Origin: Lichtheimia corymbifera B2541
Lineage: Eukaryota > Mucoromycota > Mucoromycetes > Mucorales > Lichtheimiaceae
Reading direction: 5' to 3'
Length of the DNA stretch: 64,000 bases
NCBI GenBank assembly: GCA_000697475.1
Contig: JNEU01001143.1
Location: 1-64,000, forward strand
Shown here: positions 21,748 to 32,573 of the stretch, one piece after another
How positions within the stretch are numbered: the first letter of the stretch is position 1
How the letters are laid out: each line of letters opens with the position of its first letter
Notes under the pieces: model-generated
Seen by the model: only the letters and a program-made list of their open reading frames with translations
The model's database searches: none
What the model was told of the DNA's origin: nothing
Translations under genes and position numbers: made by a program

Positions 21748-23747
21748 TTAACGGCGGGTAGAGTACACATGAGCAAAAGCACGCGTAGTGGCACGCTTCA
21801 ATTTGGTCTGTGCACCCTTAATGTCATCGACTGTGGCATCCTCCGAAGAAATATCCATGAACTCCATTGCTTCAGCGAGGGCTGTCTCGATAGCTTCACG
21901 ATCACCACGACGCAACTTCATACTGACATTGGGATCGGAAATGTTGTTCTCGACTTGGTATACATACGACTCAAGGTCTTGCTTTGCTTGGACAACGGCC
22001 TCACGCTTCTTGTCTGATTCGGCATTCTTGGCAGCGTCTTCCACCATACGATCAATATCAGCAGCTGAAAGACGAGTCGAGTTGGAGATGGTCACATCAG
22101 CCTTGCGACCTGTTGTCTTGTCTTGAGCAGTGACCTTCAAGATACCATTGGCATCCAAATCAAAGGTACAAAGCAATTCAGGAGTACCACGAGGAGCAGG
22201 CACCAATCCACTGAGAGAAAACTCACCAAGCATGTTGTTTTCTTTGGTCATGAGACGTTCACCTTCATACACAGGGAAGGTGACAGTGGTCTGGTTATCA
22301 CCGGAGGTCGTAAACACCTTGGACTTTTGACAGGGAATGGGCGTATTGCGGGGAACAACAACAGCCATAATGCCACCTTGCATCTCAACACCAAGAGAAA
22401 GAGGCACCACATCAAGCAACAAGAGATCTTGTGTCTTTTCATTACCAGCTTGGTTGGTAAGAACAGCAGCTTGGACAGCAGCACCATATGCAACAGCCTC
22501 ATCAGGGTTGATCGACTTGTTAAGCTCCTTGCCATTGAACAAGTCTTGAAGCAAAGATTGGATCTTGGGAATACGTGTGGAACCACCCACTAAGACCACT
22601 TCATCGATATCCTTCTTGTCAATCTTGGCGTCCTTCAAGACACGCTCAACAGGTGCCACGGTGTCAGAGAAATGGGTCGAGTTGATCTCTTCAAACTTGG
22701 CACGGGTGATGGATGACTGAAAGTCAATGCCTTCAAACAAGGAATCCACCTCGACTGTGGTTTGGGTAAGTGAAGACAGGGTACGCTTGGCACGTTCGGA
22801 AGCAGAACGCAAACGACGAAGAGCACGTGCATCACCAGAAATATCCTTCTTGTGCTTGCGCTTGATCTCCTGCACAAAGTGGTTCACCAAGGTATTATCG
22901 AAATCTTCACCACCCAAATGCGTATTGCCTGCAGTAGCCTTGACAGCAAACACACCACCAGAAATGGTCAAGAGGGATACATCAAAAGTACCACCACCCA
23001 AATCAAAGATGAGCACGTTCCTTTCCTTCTTATCATTGGCATCCAAACCATAGGCAATGGCAGCGGCAGTAGGCTCGTTGATAATACGCAAGACATCCAA
23101 ACCAGCAATGATACCGGCGTCCTTGGTAGCTTGACGTTGCGAGTCATTAAAGTAGGCTGGCACAGTAACGACGGCTTTGGTAACCTTCTTGCCAAGCTTA
23201 GCTTCAGCAATCTCCTTCATCTTGATCAACACCATGGATGAGATTTCTATATGCAGAAGAGGTGCATACATACATATTTAGCCACATCATCATCATCAGC
23301 AGGACAATGTTTACTACATACCTTGAGGCGTGTAAGTCTTGGTTTCTCCACCAACTTCGACTTGGATCTTGGGGTTATCGTTATCATCGACCACAGTAAA
23401 AGGCCAGTTGACCATATCAGCCTTGACTTCAGGATCATCAAAACGACGACCAATGAGACGCTTGACATCAAACACAGTGTGCTTGGGGTTCATGGCAGCC
23501 TGGTTCTTGGCAGCATCACCCACAAGACGCTCATTCTCAGAGAATGCCACATACGAGGGAGTAGTACGATTGCCTTGTTCGTTGGCGATAATCTCCACAC
23601 GTTCACTCTCCCAGACACCAACACAGGAGTAGCTATATTATTCATATGACGTTTAGGAATCATCCTCTCCTCCTTTGAATAAAAGGCTCATGTTACTTAC
23701 GTTGTACCCAAATCGATACCAATAGCACCCTCGTATTCAGCAGACAT
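21748..23747 (-). CDS. Cytosolic Hsp70 chaperone without EEVD, probably Ssb type
   Basis: ATP-dependent chaperone for nascent and unfolded chains. Exons 23701-23747, 23322-23632 and 21748-23246 (minus) give 618 aa, close to the ~613 aa of yeast Ssb. The N-terminus has [11 protein letters not shown] (phosphate loop), then [16 protein letters not shown] and [14 protein letters not shown] (nucleotide-binding signatures), [12 protein letters not shown], and [15 protein letters not shown], the linker into the substrate domain. The C-terminus ends in a basic LKR...STRR stretch rather than EEVD, so it should not bind TPR co-chaperones through EEVD. That and the length suggest the ribosome-associated Ssb class, although parts of the peptide-binding domain look more like Ssa. 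The first intron splits the GTT phosphate-loop region. Confidence 0.9.
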
Positions 23748-23810
23748 GTTTTTGTGGAAAAGAAATGAAAAAAAGAGGAGGAGAAAATCTTGACATTCGA
23801 CTTGTCGACC

Positions 23811-23818
23811 TTTATAAA
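23811..23818 (-). promoter_or_regulatory. TATA box of the Hsp70 gene
   Basis: tttataaa lies 64-71 bp before the Hsp70 ATG (23747), next to a long T/A tract. I looked for heat-shock elements (GAAnnTTC arrays) nearby and saw none that is convincing. Confidence 0.5.
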
Positions 23819-25703
23819 AAAAAAAACTTTTAAAAGGCGCCTCTGACTGCTCCCCCGCTGTGGTCATCCTCATTGGTCAGCCTCCCGATCAATGCTGCGT
23901 TGCACCAATGCTCGCAAGTCGGTGTTTTCACTCGCTAGGTCCGCTCAATGCAGCAGCTCTCTCTTTACTTGGATCCATATCTCTCCAACATATGATCCAT
24001 CTCTTTTGTAAATGGCTTGCCCATTGATCTCAATTAACAATGCTACTAGTTGAATATACATATAACTGCTCTTTGTATTACCCAGGATATAAGAGACTTT
24101 GTAAAATGCCCTTTTTAAATCTACAACAGGTGATCCAATGCAAATGGTTTTGTGTCATCCAGGACATTGAAAAGATAAACCTTTTTGATACCAATTACAT
24201 GTAGCAGTATGAAGGTGTTATTGGCTCGTGCGTCTTTGTATCAGCAGATGTCCAATCACATCAAAAAGTCAAACAATGGACCCCAAAAGCCATTTCACAA
24301 GAAGCATCGTTCTCGACAAGTTCCACTGCTGTGGAATTATAGATATTCCGGGATCAGAAAATTTCGATTGGTTGATGATAATGTAAGGTCATCCATTCGA
24401 TCTACGGCAAGGACAGCAGCTATTGCATGTATTAGAATACCCTGACAAGGTGCCTCCATTCTTATGGTGACGAAGCATACTGCACTGTACCTGGGAAAAG
24501 CACGCTCTAGATCCCCAGCTGCTGACGTTGACGAATGTATTTGTAGGTCACTTTTAACGTTCCATAGATCTCTTGTATCGCAGCATCCTAAATTATGCCC
24601 TTTCGGATAGTCAGCATGGGGTGATACAAAAGGTTATCAAGCCAAGGAGTACATGATGCGTTGGTGTTGTTGTCCTAAGCTCCGGGAAAAACGGCTTCTT
24701 TTGCTTGACGATAAGCTGGATGCCTTGTTGCATGCATAGAGCATTCATGTTTACTACTGCTATTATTATTGTTGTCCTTGAATTTTGACAGCAGGGTGGA
24801 TGAAGACTTGTTAAAAACAAAGATTGTTTAGTAAGTGGGCCAGGTTTGTAAATTTAAATTCGAACGTTTGAATGCTTCAAGTACAAATCTAGGTAATGAG
24901 AAGCCTGGTAAACAAGCTTCAGTGACTCATCCGGATATGTACATGTAAAGGTACAGCATAATGCATACTGCAGCATCTTGTTCTTTGCTTGTTTGACTAT
25001 TGTTGTTCTTTCCGCGCATTTCCAAAAAAGAGATTTGTGAACAATGGCAGTGCATTCTTGGATCACGTTATTCGTATATACACATCATCAACGTGGTGTG
25101 GGGTGGTATCATCATCCTAGCAGTTATAGATCAGACATCATGGTGTATGTTTTGGTGCCACCTGGGGGCCACAACAGAAGAATGATACGTACGGCATGAT
25201 CTTGTTGTGCCGTTGGCAAACCCATTGCGTTGCAAACTGTGTACATATATAAGGAGACGAATGCACGTGTTGTCGCGTGAGCTCATTTTGTTTTGACTTT
25301 TCTTTTTATCCAGGCTGCAGAAGACATAAATGTGTTTATGCTTTTGGGCAATGTGCATTTCAGTTTGTTGTCTGTTGTTTCACAAACCCAACTGACGCCG
25401 CCGCCGCCGCCCCGTTGTCAGGGTGTCTATGATCTGTGGGTGGGTGGGGCAACAAGTAGAAAGGGGGCGCGGGTGTTGGGGATTGGATTGGGTAAAGTGT
25501 AGAGAGACAGGAGGTGATATGTGCATTTATGGATATATCGTGGTGGTGGTGATTTCATCTGAAACGCCCAATGTAATGTGCGTGCGTGCGTGTGAGCCTA
25601 ATCCAAAGGGCAACTGGTAAAAAAAAAGGGGGGGGTGTGGTTGTGGAAAGATGTCTCTTGTCGATCTTTGTGTGTGTACATGTCGTACCTCCATCACAAA
25701 GGG
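23819..25703. other. Long intergenic region, no supported gene
   Basis: About 1.9 kb between divergent genes. The frame at 24185-24445 and minus-strand frames near 24600-25070 are short and without motif. A G-rich/C-rich patch lies at 25390-25460 and a poly(A)/poly(G) run at 25620-25636. Confidence 0.5.
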
Positions 25704-25715
25704 ATAAATATAAAA
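25704..25715 (+). promoter_or_regulatory. TATA-like element of the secreted acidic protein gene
   Basis: ataaatataaaa lies about 170 bp before the ATG and is followed by a CT-rich tract at 25745-25775 that may mark the transcription start. Confidence 0.45.
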
Positions 25716-25882
25716 ATCGGGTTGATTCCCACACAATGACACCTTAGTCCTTGTTTTCTCTCTTTCTTTACATTTTTTAATTCCTCCCTTTCAAAGGGTT
25801 GTGTACTATCGTCACTCGATTCAAGGTTCTGGATATATATTGCGTGTGCAGGCACCATCAACACAACAAGCAGATATCAACT

Positions 25883-26380
25883 ATGGCCGTTTTGTTCTCC
25901 TCCTCCTCCTCTCGTTGTATTCATCTCTCCATTCTCCTCTTGGGTGCCTTGGTCACAGCAGTGTGTGCTATACCATTGCCATTGACATCAGATGAGCAAC
26001 GTCAGGTCATTATCAACAACCATGCTCCTTCATTGAATGACGCCCTTACGGTGGACAGCGATGAAGATATCCTTTTCGACGAATTCTGGCAAGATGACGA
26101 AGATGAGGATGACGAGGATGCATTCAATTTCATTTACAATCTTTTTGGTGGTATGAATGAGCATGAACCTGTACCGAAGCAGCAGCAGCAACAGCAAGAA
26201 CAAAGAATGGAGGATGATATTCAATCGGCCATGATGATGGTATCTTCTTCGTCTGATGACCATGTCATTGAGATGGCTATTATATCACGAGCCAAGCAGA
26301 CGTTTCGACGACCTTCATTGTTTGCCACATCCAGTGCTGAGGAGCAAGATGAGCTTGATTTGATGTCATCGGATACATAA
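25883..26380 (+). CDS. Small secreted acidic protein, unknown function
   Basis: 165 aa in one exon. The start is the ATG at 25883, because upstream extensions begin with non-ATG codons and this ATG opens a signal peptide. A Ser-rich n-region is followed by a hydrophobic core (about residues 14-30, LSILLLGALVTAVC) and a likely cleavage site after ...VCAIP. The mature part is very acidic at about 60-85 (Asp/Glu runs), then has a Gln tract encoded by a CAG/CAA repeat at about 26177-26200, a Met/Ser stretch and a Glu/Asp tail. No domain is recognised. It could be a cell-wall or metal-binding protein, but nothing in the sequence proves either. Confidence 0.65.
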   Translation: MAVLFSSSSSRCIHLSILLLGALVTAVCAIPLPLTSDEQRQVIINNHAPSLNDALTVDSDEDILFDEFWQDDEDEDDEDAFNFIYNLFGGMNEHEPVPKQQQQQQEQRMEDDIQSAMMMVSSSSDDHVIEMAIISRAKQTFRRPSLFATSSAEEQDELDLMSSDT

Positions 26381-26703
26381 CCTAGTAGTAGACACTATTT
26401 TGACATGATGTAACCCATATTACCACCACGACCACCACCTTGTACATAATTCCATGGGCGCATGTTGTTATAAGCATGTGCCGAGAAGAAAAACACAGCC
26501 AAACTTTAATAATAAAAGGGCAGTTTTCCATGTAAAGAAACAGATAGGAGAGAGAATGATCAACGTACATGTGCATGTAAGAAAGATGTCATAAGCTTTA
26601 GCGGAGTCGGTGCGTTTTGGGCAAGGGGTGGGTGGGGAGAGAGAGAGACATTGAGGTGCGTTCAAACCGAGTAAGCCACTTGTCCTATTTTTCCCTTTTG
26701 ACC
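26381..26703. other. Intergenic region upstream of mitochondrial bL19
   Basis: 323 bp with AATAAAA near 26508 as a likely poly(A) signal of the upstream gene. No gene is seen. Confidence 0.5.
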
Positions 26704-27316
26704 ATGAACTTCTTGAGAACACTCACCACCCGTGCAGCCATTCCAAAGAGCTCTCTTCAATGTAAGTAACACGATCGATTCGCTGGATCAATGGGTCGAA
26801 TGCAGGATACAAGAACATGGTCTCATTGGACGTGGTCATTGTTGTTTATTTGTAGCTAGCTACAGCACGGCTGCCACTGCTGCTGCCAGCAAAACCAAGG
26901 GCAATGTGATGGAACTGGTCGATTCACAGCAAGTGCAGGCTGCCAATGCGGACGGACGACGTGAATTGTTCTCGCGGAAAAACCATAAAGGCGTACGTCC
27001 TGGTTCTGTGGTGTTAGTGGAGACATACAATGGCCCTGGAGAAAAGACAACCTCGACCTTTATGGGTATCTGCACTGCTATTCGTCGCAAGGGCATCGAT
27101 ACATCATTTACGCTTCGCAACATTGTCATGCGTGTGGGTGTTGAGCAGCGTTTTGCATTGTATTCTCCTCTTCTCAAGAGCATCAAGGTGTTGCAAAAGC
27201 CTACCGAGTTGCGTGTTCGTCGTGCTAAGCTCAATTACCTTCGTGATCAACCTGGCAAAGTCTTCACTTCTCTCCAAAGTTTGTGGAAGCAAGAACAATT
27301 GGACAAGCAAAAGTAA
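26704..27316 (+). CDS. IMG1: Mitochondrial large-subunit ribosomal protein bL19m
   Basis: Structural protein of the mitochondrial 54S/39S subunit at the subunit interface. Exons 26704-26761 and 26856-27316 give 172 aa. Residues 1-35 are Arg/Ser/Thr/Ala-rich and look like a mitochondrial presequence. The L19 core follows: VRPGSVVLVETYNGPGEKTTSTFMGICTAIRRKG, then FTLRNIVMRVGVEQRFALYSPLLKSIKVL, and a basic Arg/Lys-rich end with AKLNYLRD. The intron splits the presequence-coding part. Confidence 0.92.
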
Positions 27317-28196
27317 ATTACAACAGCATAAGACGCCACCTTATTTGACATGACACAAACACACACACTCAACACACAATACATCACTCACACACTCACA
27401 CTCGCCCCAACATTCATGACATTGAATCCTTTGTATACACACACTCGCAACGCAACATATTCGACATAGTTACAACAATACAAATTTGGTTATATTCATC
27501 CATTCTTGTCCATCTATCTACTCTAGCTTAAGGATGTGTTGGGGGGAGGGAAGGAGGTTAAACGTGAACTCTGTGTCCTCGGAATGCAAGCGCCATCACG
27601 CATATCGACGTGCATAAAGTGCTGCATCTCGGGACAAAATTTACGTTGGCTGTCTGTGAGTGAGCTTTTTTTTTGTGTGTTGCTCGCAGCATCTTGATAT
27701 ATATAATGAAGAGGAGAGGATTGCATATGCATGCGTCTTGTTTTGTCTTTTACAATGAAAAGCACAACACACATGTGGTTGGGAGGTTAGTGGTCACGTG
27801 TAGAGAGATAGAGAGTCACTTTTCTTTTGGCAGGATAATAACGGAATGACCGTTTGGCCGATCCGTGACACAATGGCACTAAACAAGTATCAAAACGCAG
27901 GAGAGAGGTGTGTGTGACGCACACATAAACTTCAGGAGAGTGTGTGAATGACTGCAACCAAAGCTTTTATTTATTATGACTATGCGTAGTAAATGCTGTG
28001 TGGAAAAAAAAAGGACCAGCAAAGCAAATGAGGCAAATGCTGCTATATGCTCACAGAGGGATGATCGCCCACAAGTACTAGTCCAATACACTGGAAGAGG
28101 TGGGAGGGGGGTTGACTCCACAATGGCCCAAGGTTTTTTGTTGTTGTTGTTGCCCATGGCGGTTCTGAAAGGTAGTCTGTTGCTTGATGATGAGGG
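27317..28196. other. Convergent intergenic region
   Basis: About 0.9 kb between convergent genes. CA-rich tracts occur at 27355-27400. The plus frame 27976-28362 overlaps the 3' exons of the Eaf3-like gene and has no motif. Confidence 0.5.
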
Positions 28197-29591
28197 CTAT
28201 GCAAAGTATTCTTTTTCATGTTCTTCCAGAAACCTAGTAAGATTTTTTAAGGAGTCAGCATCCTCACTCAATTTGTTATCATCCCCATCTATCCTTCCAT
28301 ATACCTTAAGATATCAGAAAACGCATCCCGTAATAGATTCAATGTATCCGCATCCACATTAGCATGACTTATGAGTGATGGTATTTGGACTAGGATGATG
28401 GATAACATGAGTAAAACGTGACATGGTGCAGCATTATATATATATATTCACCAAACAATCGTAATAGATGCTCAATGCCATAAATGTCGCAAACGGACTT
28501 TTCACCCATGGAGAGATCCGCATGTTGTTTTCGCTCAACATGATACAATAGCGATGTACTGAGAGACTTGCTGAAATAAAGCTGGACGCCTTCAATCACC
28601 TGATCCAACGTTTCCACATCACTGGTACAAACCCACCCCCAGTCAGTCAATCAATAGCCCTCGTCGTCTTTTGTTACTTACAGGTTGGTTCGTCCTTTGG
28701 CAGATTCACGGTATTGGTTCAAGATCTCGGTGATACAGGGATTACGCGGTAGTTGAAGAAGCTATATACACTAGGTTGGCATTCGATATACGACATAGAT
28801 ACACCACGCTATCACCCTTTTACCTGGTCATTCTTGGTCACGTTTTCCCAATCATCCACCAGTCGTCCCTTGAGTGACTCTGGGATCACCAAACCAAATT
28901 CTTGTCTCCATATACTATCGTCGTCCTGCAAGTGGAGTATGAGTTGAGTCTTCATAATAGTGTGTGTGTATGTGCCAATGAGAGAAAGAGAGAAAAAGAA
29001 ATGTACCGTTCGAGGCTTATCAGTGGTAGCATCGCGTTGTCGTTTCCTGCCACGTGATTCAGAAGCTGTGTCATGCGTTGAGGAGCCTCGACTGGAGGAA
29101 GATCGTGGTGTTTTACGACGAATGTGCATGTCTCTTAGTTGTTGTTGCTTTTGAAGATTGGCGTCGTTCCACTTTAACAGGCGGTCGTCAGGCACAAGTT
29201 CATCCCACCTAAAAAGAGAGGCGAGGGCGGAAAATTTATGAGTCCATAGAAATCGAGTAGATAGTAAAAGTGCGTGTGTGTGTGTGTGTATAGCGTGTGG
29301 AGGTGAAGAAGGAGGATATAGTGTGGGGTTGCCAAGGTCAATGTGAATGCCTAAGAAACATACGTCTGCTTCCAGCCCTTGTAATGAACAAAGTACATGG
29401 GTCGATCGTCTTTTGACTCCACTCGGACAATCTATCATAGTGTTCGCGCAATCTTGGGTGTCAATCGTCATGTTGGGTCCCAAGGGGCTGTTTATTGCAA
29501 CTGGACTCACCTTGGCCTCGTACAGCAAAGGGCCATGATAGCATAATACTCTCTCGTCTTTCTCGTAGTTAAGGTTGCGTTTCTCGGACAT
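28197..29591 (-). CDS. EAF3: Eaf3/MRG15 chromodomain protein (NuA4 and Rpd3S subunit)
   Basis: Reads H3K36 methylation for NuA4 acetyltransferase and the Rpd3S/Sin3S deacetylase. Eight exons (minus): 29511-29591, 29364-29431, 29007-29208, 28824-28925, 28682-28761, 28452-28621, 28305-28389 and 28197-28233, giving 274 aa. The N-terminal chromo barrel is clear: DERVLCYHGPLLYEAK, then RPMYFVHYKGWKQTWDDxx-type text ending in TWDELVPDDRLLKWN. A Ser/Arg/Lys-rich linker (about 80-115) follows, then the MRG domain from IPESLKGRLVDDWE to the end, with FLEEHEKEYFA. Shorter than yeast Eaf3 (401 aa) but complete in both domains. Confidence 0.93.
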
Positions 29592-30265
29592 GATATAATA
29601 ATGTGAAGCTGCTGCTTGGAGCGGAGAGGATGTAGGAGTGTGTGGCGGCGGGATAAAGCCGATGGTTCGGTATAGGAGGTGGACTGTTATACATAACCAG
29701 CAGCAGCATGTGCTGTCCATAGAATAATAGCACTTTTGCATATATACATAGATAGGTAGACAGACATGAGATGGTTTTCATTCATCATCTAATAAATTAG
29801 ATCATCCTTCAAAAAGGGTTTGAATGAGCGATTTGCTGGCAAGCAATCCTTTTTTCTTTAATGGGTCATTCATACCACCACCACCAGCATCCCTAGTAAA
29901 TGTACAATGATCATTATAACCCTTTGGATACAATGAGTGGGTACTTGCATAATCAAGCAGTCATGGAAATGAGTGATCTACCCATAAACTAGCATACTCA
30001 GCAGCACTAGACTTGAGTTGTAGCAATGTTGCCTATGCCTAGAAACATAATCTGTGTACCATCCATAATAATGTAGCATCTTTAATTTAAAGAGTGATAT
30101 GGGAAGATTGGAAATAATCGTCAATGAGCCATTTATTGGTAAGGTGCTAAATGGGAAGGCCGGGGGGTCAGTTGATTGACTGGGCACAGTAGTGGCTTAT
30201 AATTAGGTTGATGACTTCGCGTTCGCGTTGGGTTGTTGTGCGTTTTTCCCACTTGAACCATAAAC
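29592..30265. promoter_or_regulatory. Divergent promoter region, EAF3 and TIM13
   Basis: 674 bp between divergent start codons with no supported gene. Confidence 0.5.
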
Positions 30266-30774
30266 ATGAGCGACTACTCTTCAGGTTACAACTTTGGTGG
30301 TGCTGCTGCTGACTCGGTAAGGGTTCTCAATCACAATAGTAAAAAAAGGGAGTCTCATACTAACGGCATTGGGTGGTCTCCATGGAAACAGGGTAGCAAG
30401 AAGCAAGAAGTCATGGACAAGGTTCGCAGTGAACTTGCCTTGGCTAACGCTCAAGAGCTCATCAACGTAAGCAACTACTAGCAGCATGAACCAGTACACG
30501 AGAATACGATGACACTCACACGACACTATAGAAAATCAACGAAAAGTGCTACGAAAAGTGCGTTCCCAAGCCTGGCTCCAGCCTTTCCTCTGGTGAGCAA
30601 GCTTGCCTTTCCAAGTGCATGGTATGTAGTGGTAATTATGGGAGCATGGAATAGATATTGATCAAGGGAAATGTATAGGATCGTTACATGGAGGCCTGGA
30701 ATGTCGTTTCCCGCGCTTATGTCTCGCGTATCCAGCGTGAATCTGCCAACCAATCCTTTGGTGGAAGCATGTAA
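30266..30774 (+). CDS. TIM13: Small TIM chaperone Tim13
   Basis: With Tim8, guides hydrophobic precursors across the mitochondrial intermembrane space. Exons 30266-30316, 30392-30466, 30532-30621 and 30679-30774 give 103 aa. The twin CX3C motif is complete: CYEKC and CLSKC, separated by 15 residues. Preceding text [21 protein letters not shown] and following text [12 protein letters not shown] match Tim13 rather than Tim8, Tim9 or Tim10. No presequence, as expected for MIA-pathway substrates. It converges on the CNOT11-like gene with only 137 bp between stop codons. Confidence 0.95.
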
Positions 30775-30911
30775 ATAGCCTTATAGACAAAAATCTTTTT
30801 TTGTTGGGAATCACATACACACACTCTCTGAAAAACAACCGATGTACGGAAATACACTTTTTGTGATGGATTCTCATACCACAATTCGCACACGCACACA
30901 CACTTGCTGCT

Positions 30912-32459
30912 TTATACACACTTTTTTAATGCTACAATGCCTATTCTCTGTGCTTCTGCTGATGCGAGTCGATACAAATCGGCTACACCCTTGAATCGAA
31001 AATGGCCTACGCAAAACGATTGGATCTCGATCATGTAGTCTGCAATCTGGATGATCTTCTTATCAAGTAGCGACTGGATGAATCTGGCAACCTATTGAAA
31101 ACATGTATATATGTGAGAGTCGTTCGTCTTTTTGATGCATCCCTTTTTACCATTCGAACATGGGTATCCTTGCGTGGTCCTTCGGGCATCATTTCAGCGG
31201 ATCGAATAATATTGGATATGTAAATATGCAGAAAGAAATCATCATCAACATAGCCCCCGAGTGTAAGGAGATGCATGACTTCAATGCAATTGCTGGAAAC
31301 CGGCACTGTGGCAAGCGCTTGGAGATACCTAATGAGGTCAATGATAAGTAAAGGACGACTCATAGAGAGAGAGAGAGAAGAAACGTACTCTTTGCCATTG
31401 GCTTGCTTCACGAATGCTTGAACCACCTTGAGAGCCATGAGATGATTATTGTTGAGTAATTCTGGCAGTTGCTTGGGTTCCAGTTTACATGTATCCATCA
31501 CAATCTGGGCCAGTGGGCTTGCAAGTGCTTTTTGTACCATCTGTAGAGGAGAATACGGGTGAATGGATGATGGTTATCAGGCTTGAATCAATTTACCTGC
31601 TGTTCTGGGATAGTCAGCGTACGTGTACAAGCTTCATGCAACAGGGTGATCACTTGACTTGTGTTGTCATTGTCCTGAAATGGGAATAGGCGGATTCACT
31701 TGGTTTGTTCTTGTCGATAGAGATGTGCCATTATCCAAAACACTCTACCTTTTCTTTCCATCTACGCTTGATATGATTAGGGAAGAATCATGACAAAGGA
31801 CAAACAATAAAGGTACTCACGGATCATTCATCAAGCGTGCTACACTCCTTTCCAATTCAACGAGGCGTGGTCGATCGGTAGCTGCTGATAGAGATTCGCC
31901 TGCATTATCACAGAGTTGCTTGGGTGTCACTTTATCCACCTAAAAAGCTTTAGTCTCGTAGTTGCCATGCCAATGGATGTACTCTCTCCACTCCTCATTT
32001 CATCCATACCAATGTAATAGAGCCATCCAAGATACAGTTGACAAACCGCTTCTCCAATACGTCCCCACGTTGTGCGTTATCCGTAACAAACTCCAGGAAG
32101 AATGTCAAGAAGGGGTTCCTTTCAAGTGACGTGTCAGCATAGAGAGCATAGAGAATGTATAGAATGATGAGTCGACACCACGATTCCTAAGTTGTATATA
32201 TATATTGAGCATAATGGTAATAAACCAGGACGTTTAAGCATACCTCTGTTTGATCGTAAATGAGAAATGCGTGGCATCCGGCAGTGAATGGGTTGCATTC
32301 GACGTTTTGCTCACAGAACAACTTGAAAGCGGCAGCAAAAGTGAGCGTTGGGTTCGCAGCCATGAGGGAGTCGTGTTGCTTTTCCATCAAAGAAAGCCTA
32401 ATAAAGAAGGTTGATCCAATACTTTGTCCGAATGGGTCGCTGCACGAGATGTTCTCCAT
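30912..32459 (-). CDS. CCR4-NOT complex subunit 11-like (CNOT11)
   Basis: Accessory subunit of the CCR4-NOT deadenylase. Exons (minus): 32244-32459, 32010-32186, 31821-31939, 31749-31761, 31597-31674, 31389-31540, 31151-31328 and 30912-31091, giving 370 aa. The C-terminal half carries the CNOT11 (DUF2363) text: LPELLNNNHLMALKVVQAFV, then VSSNCIEVMHLLT, FFLHIYISNIIRSAE, RFIQSLLDKKIIQIADYMIEIQSFC and a final ADLYRLASAEAQRIG. The N-terminal half has the helical WCRLIILYILYALYAD and NPFLTFFLEFV blocks. One exon is only 13 nt (31749-31761); without it the frame breaks. The start at 32459 is the first ATG after the upstream gene, but an unseen short 5' exon is possible. Budding yeast lacks a clear counterpart. 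Confidence 0.85.
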
Positions 32460-32526
32460 TTGGTGTTTGCTTTTCACACTCTGATCCCACTACCATCACT
32501 CACTGTTATATTAAATGATGATGAGC

Positions 32527-32532
32527 TTTATT
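32527..32532 (-). terminator. Poly(A) signal of the PP2A scaffold gene
   Basis: AATAAA on the minus strand 42-47 bp past the TPD3 stop codon, and only about 70 bp before the ATG of the next gene (CNOT11-like) on the same strand. Confidence 0.6.
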
Positions 32533-32573
32533 CAAAAACAAAACAGATGAAGGGAGTATACGTGAAGTGTGTA

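Noticed and set aside
21685..23649. Several long plus-strand frames opposite Hsp70
   Set aside because: Antisense shadows of a strongly coding Hsp70 gene.
23750..23950. Heat-shock elements upstream of Hsp70
   Set aside because: Only scattered GAA/TTC triplets were found, without the alternating five-base spacing.
24185..24445. 86-codon plus-strand frame as a transposase fragment
   Set aside because: It has no catalytic motif and I could not support a family.
27976..28362. 128-codon plus-strand frame
   Set aside because: It overlaps the last exons of the Eaf3-like gene on the other strand and has no recognisable domain.
32390..32459. A tiny intron gtattg...ttattag near the CNOT11-like start
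   Set aside because: It would be about 25 nt, below the size of any other intron in the window; the unspliced frame is already open.
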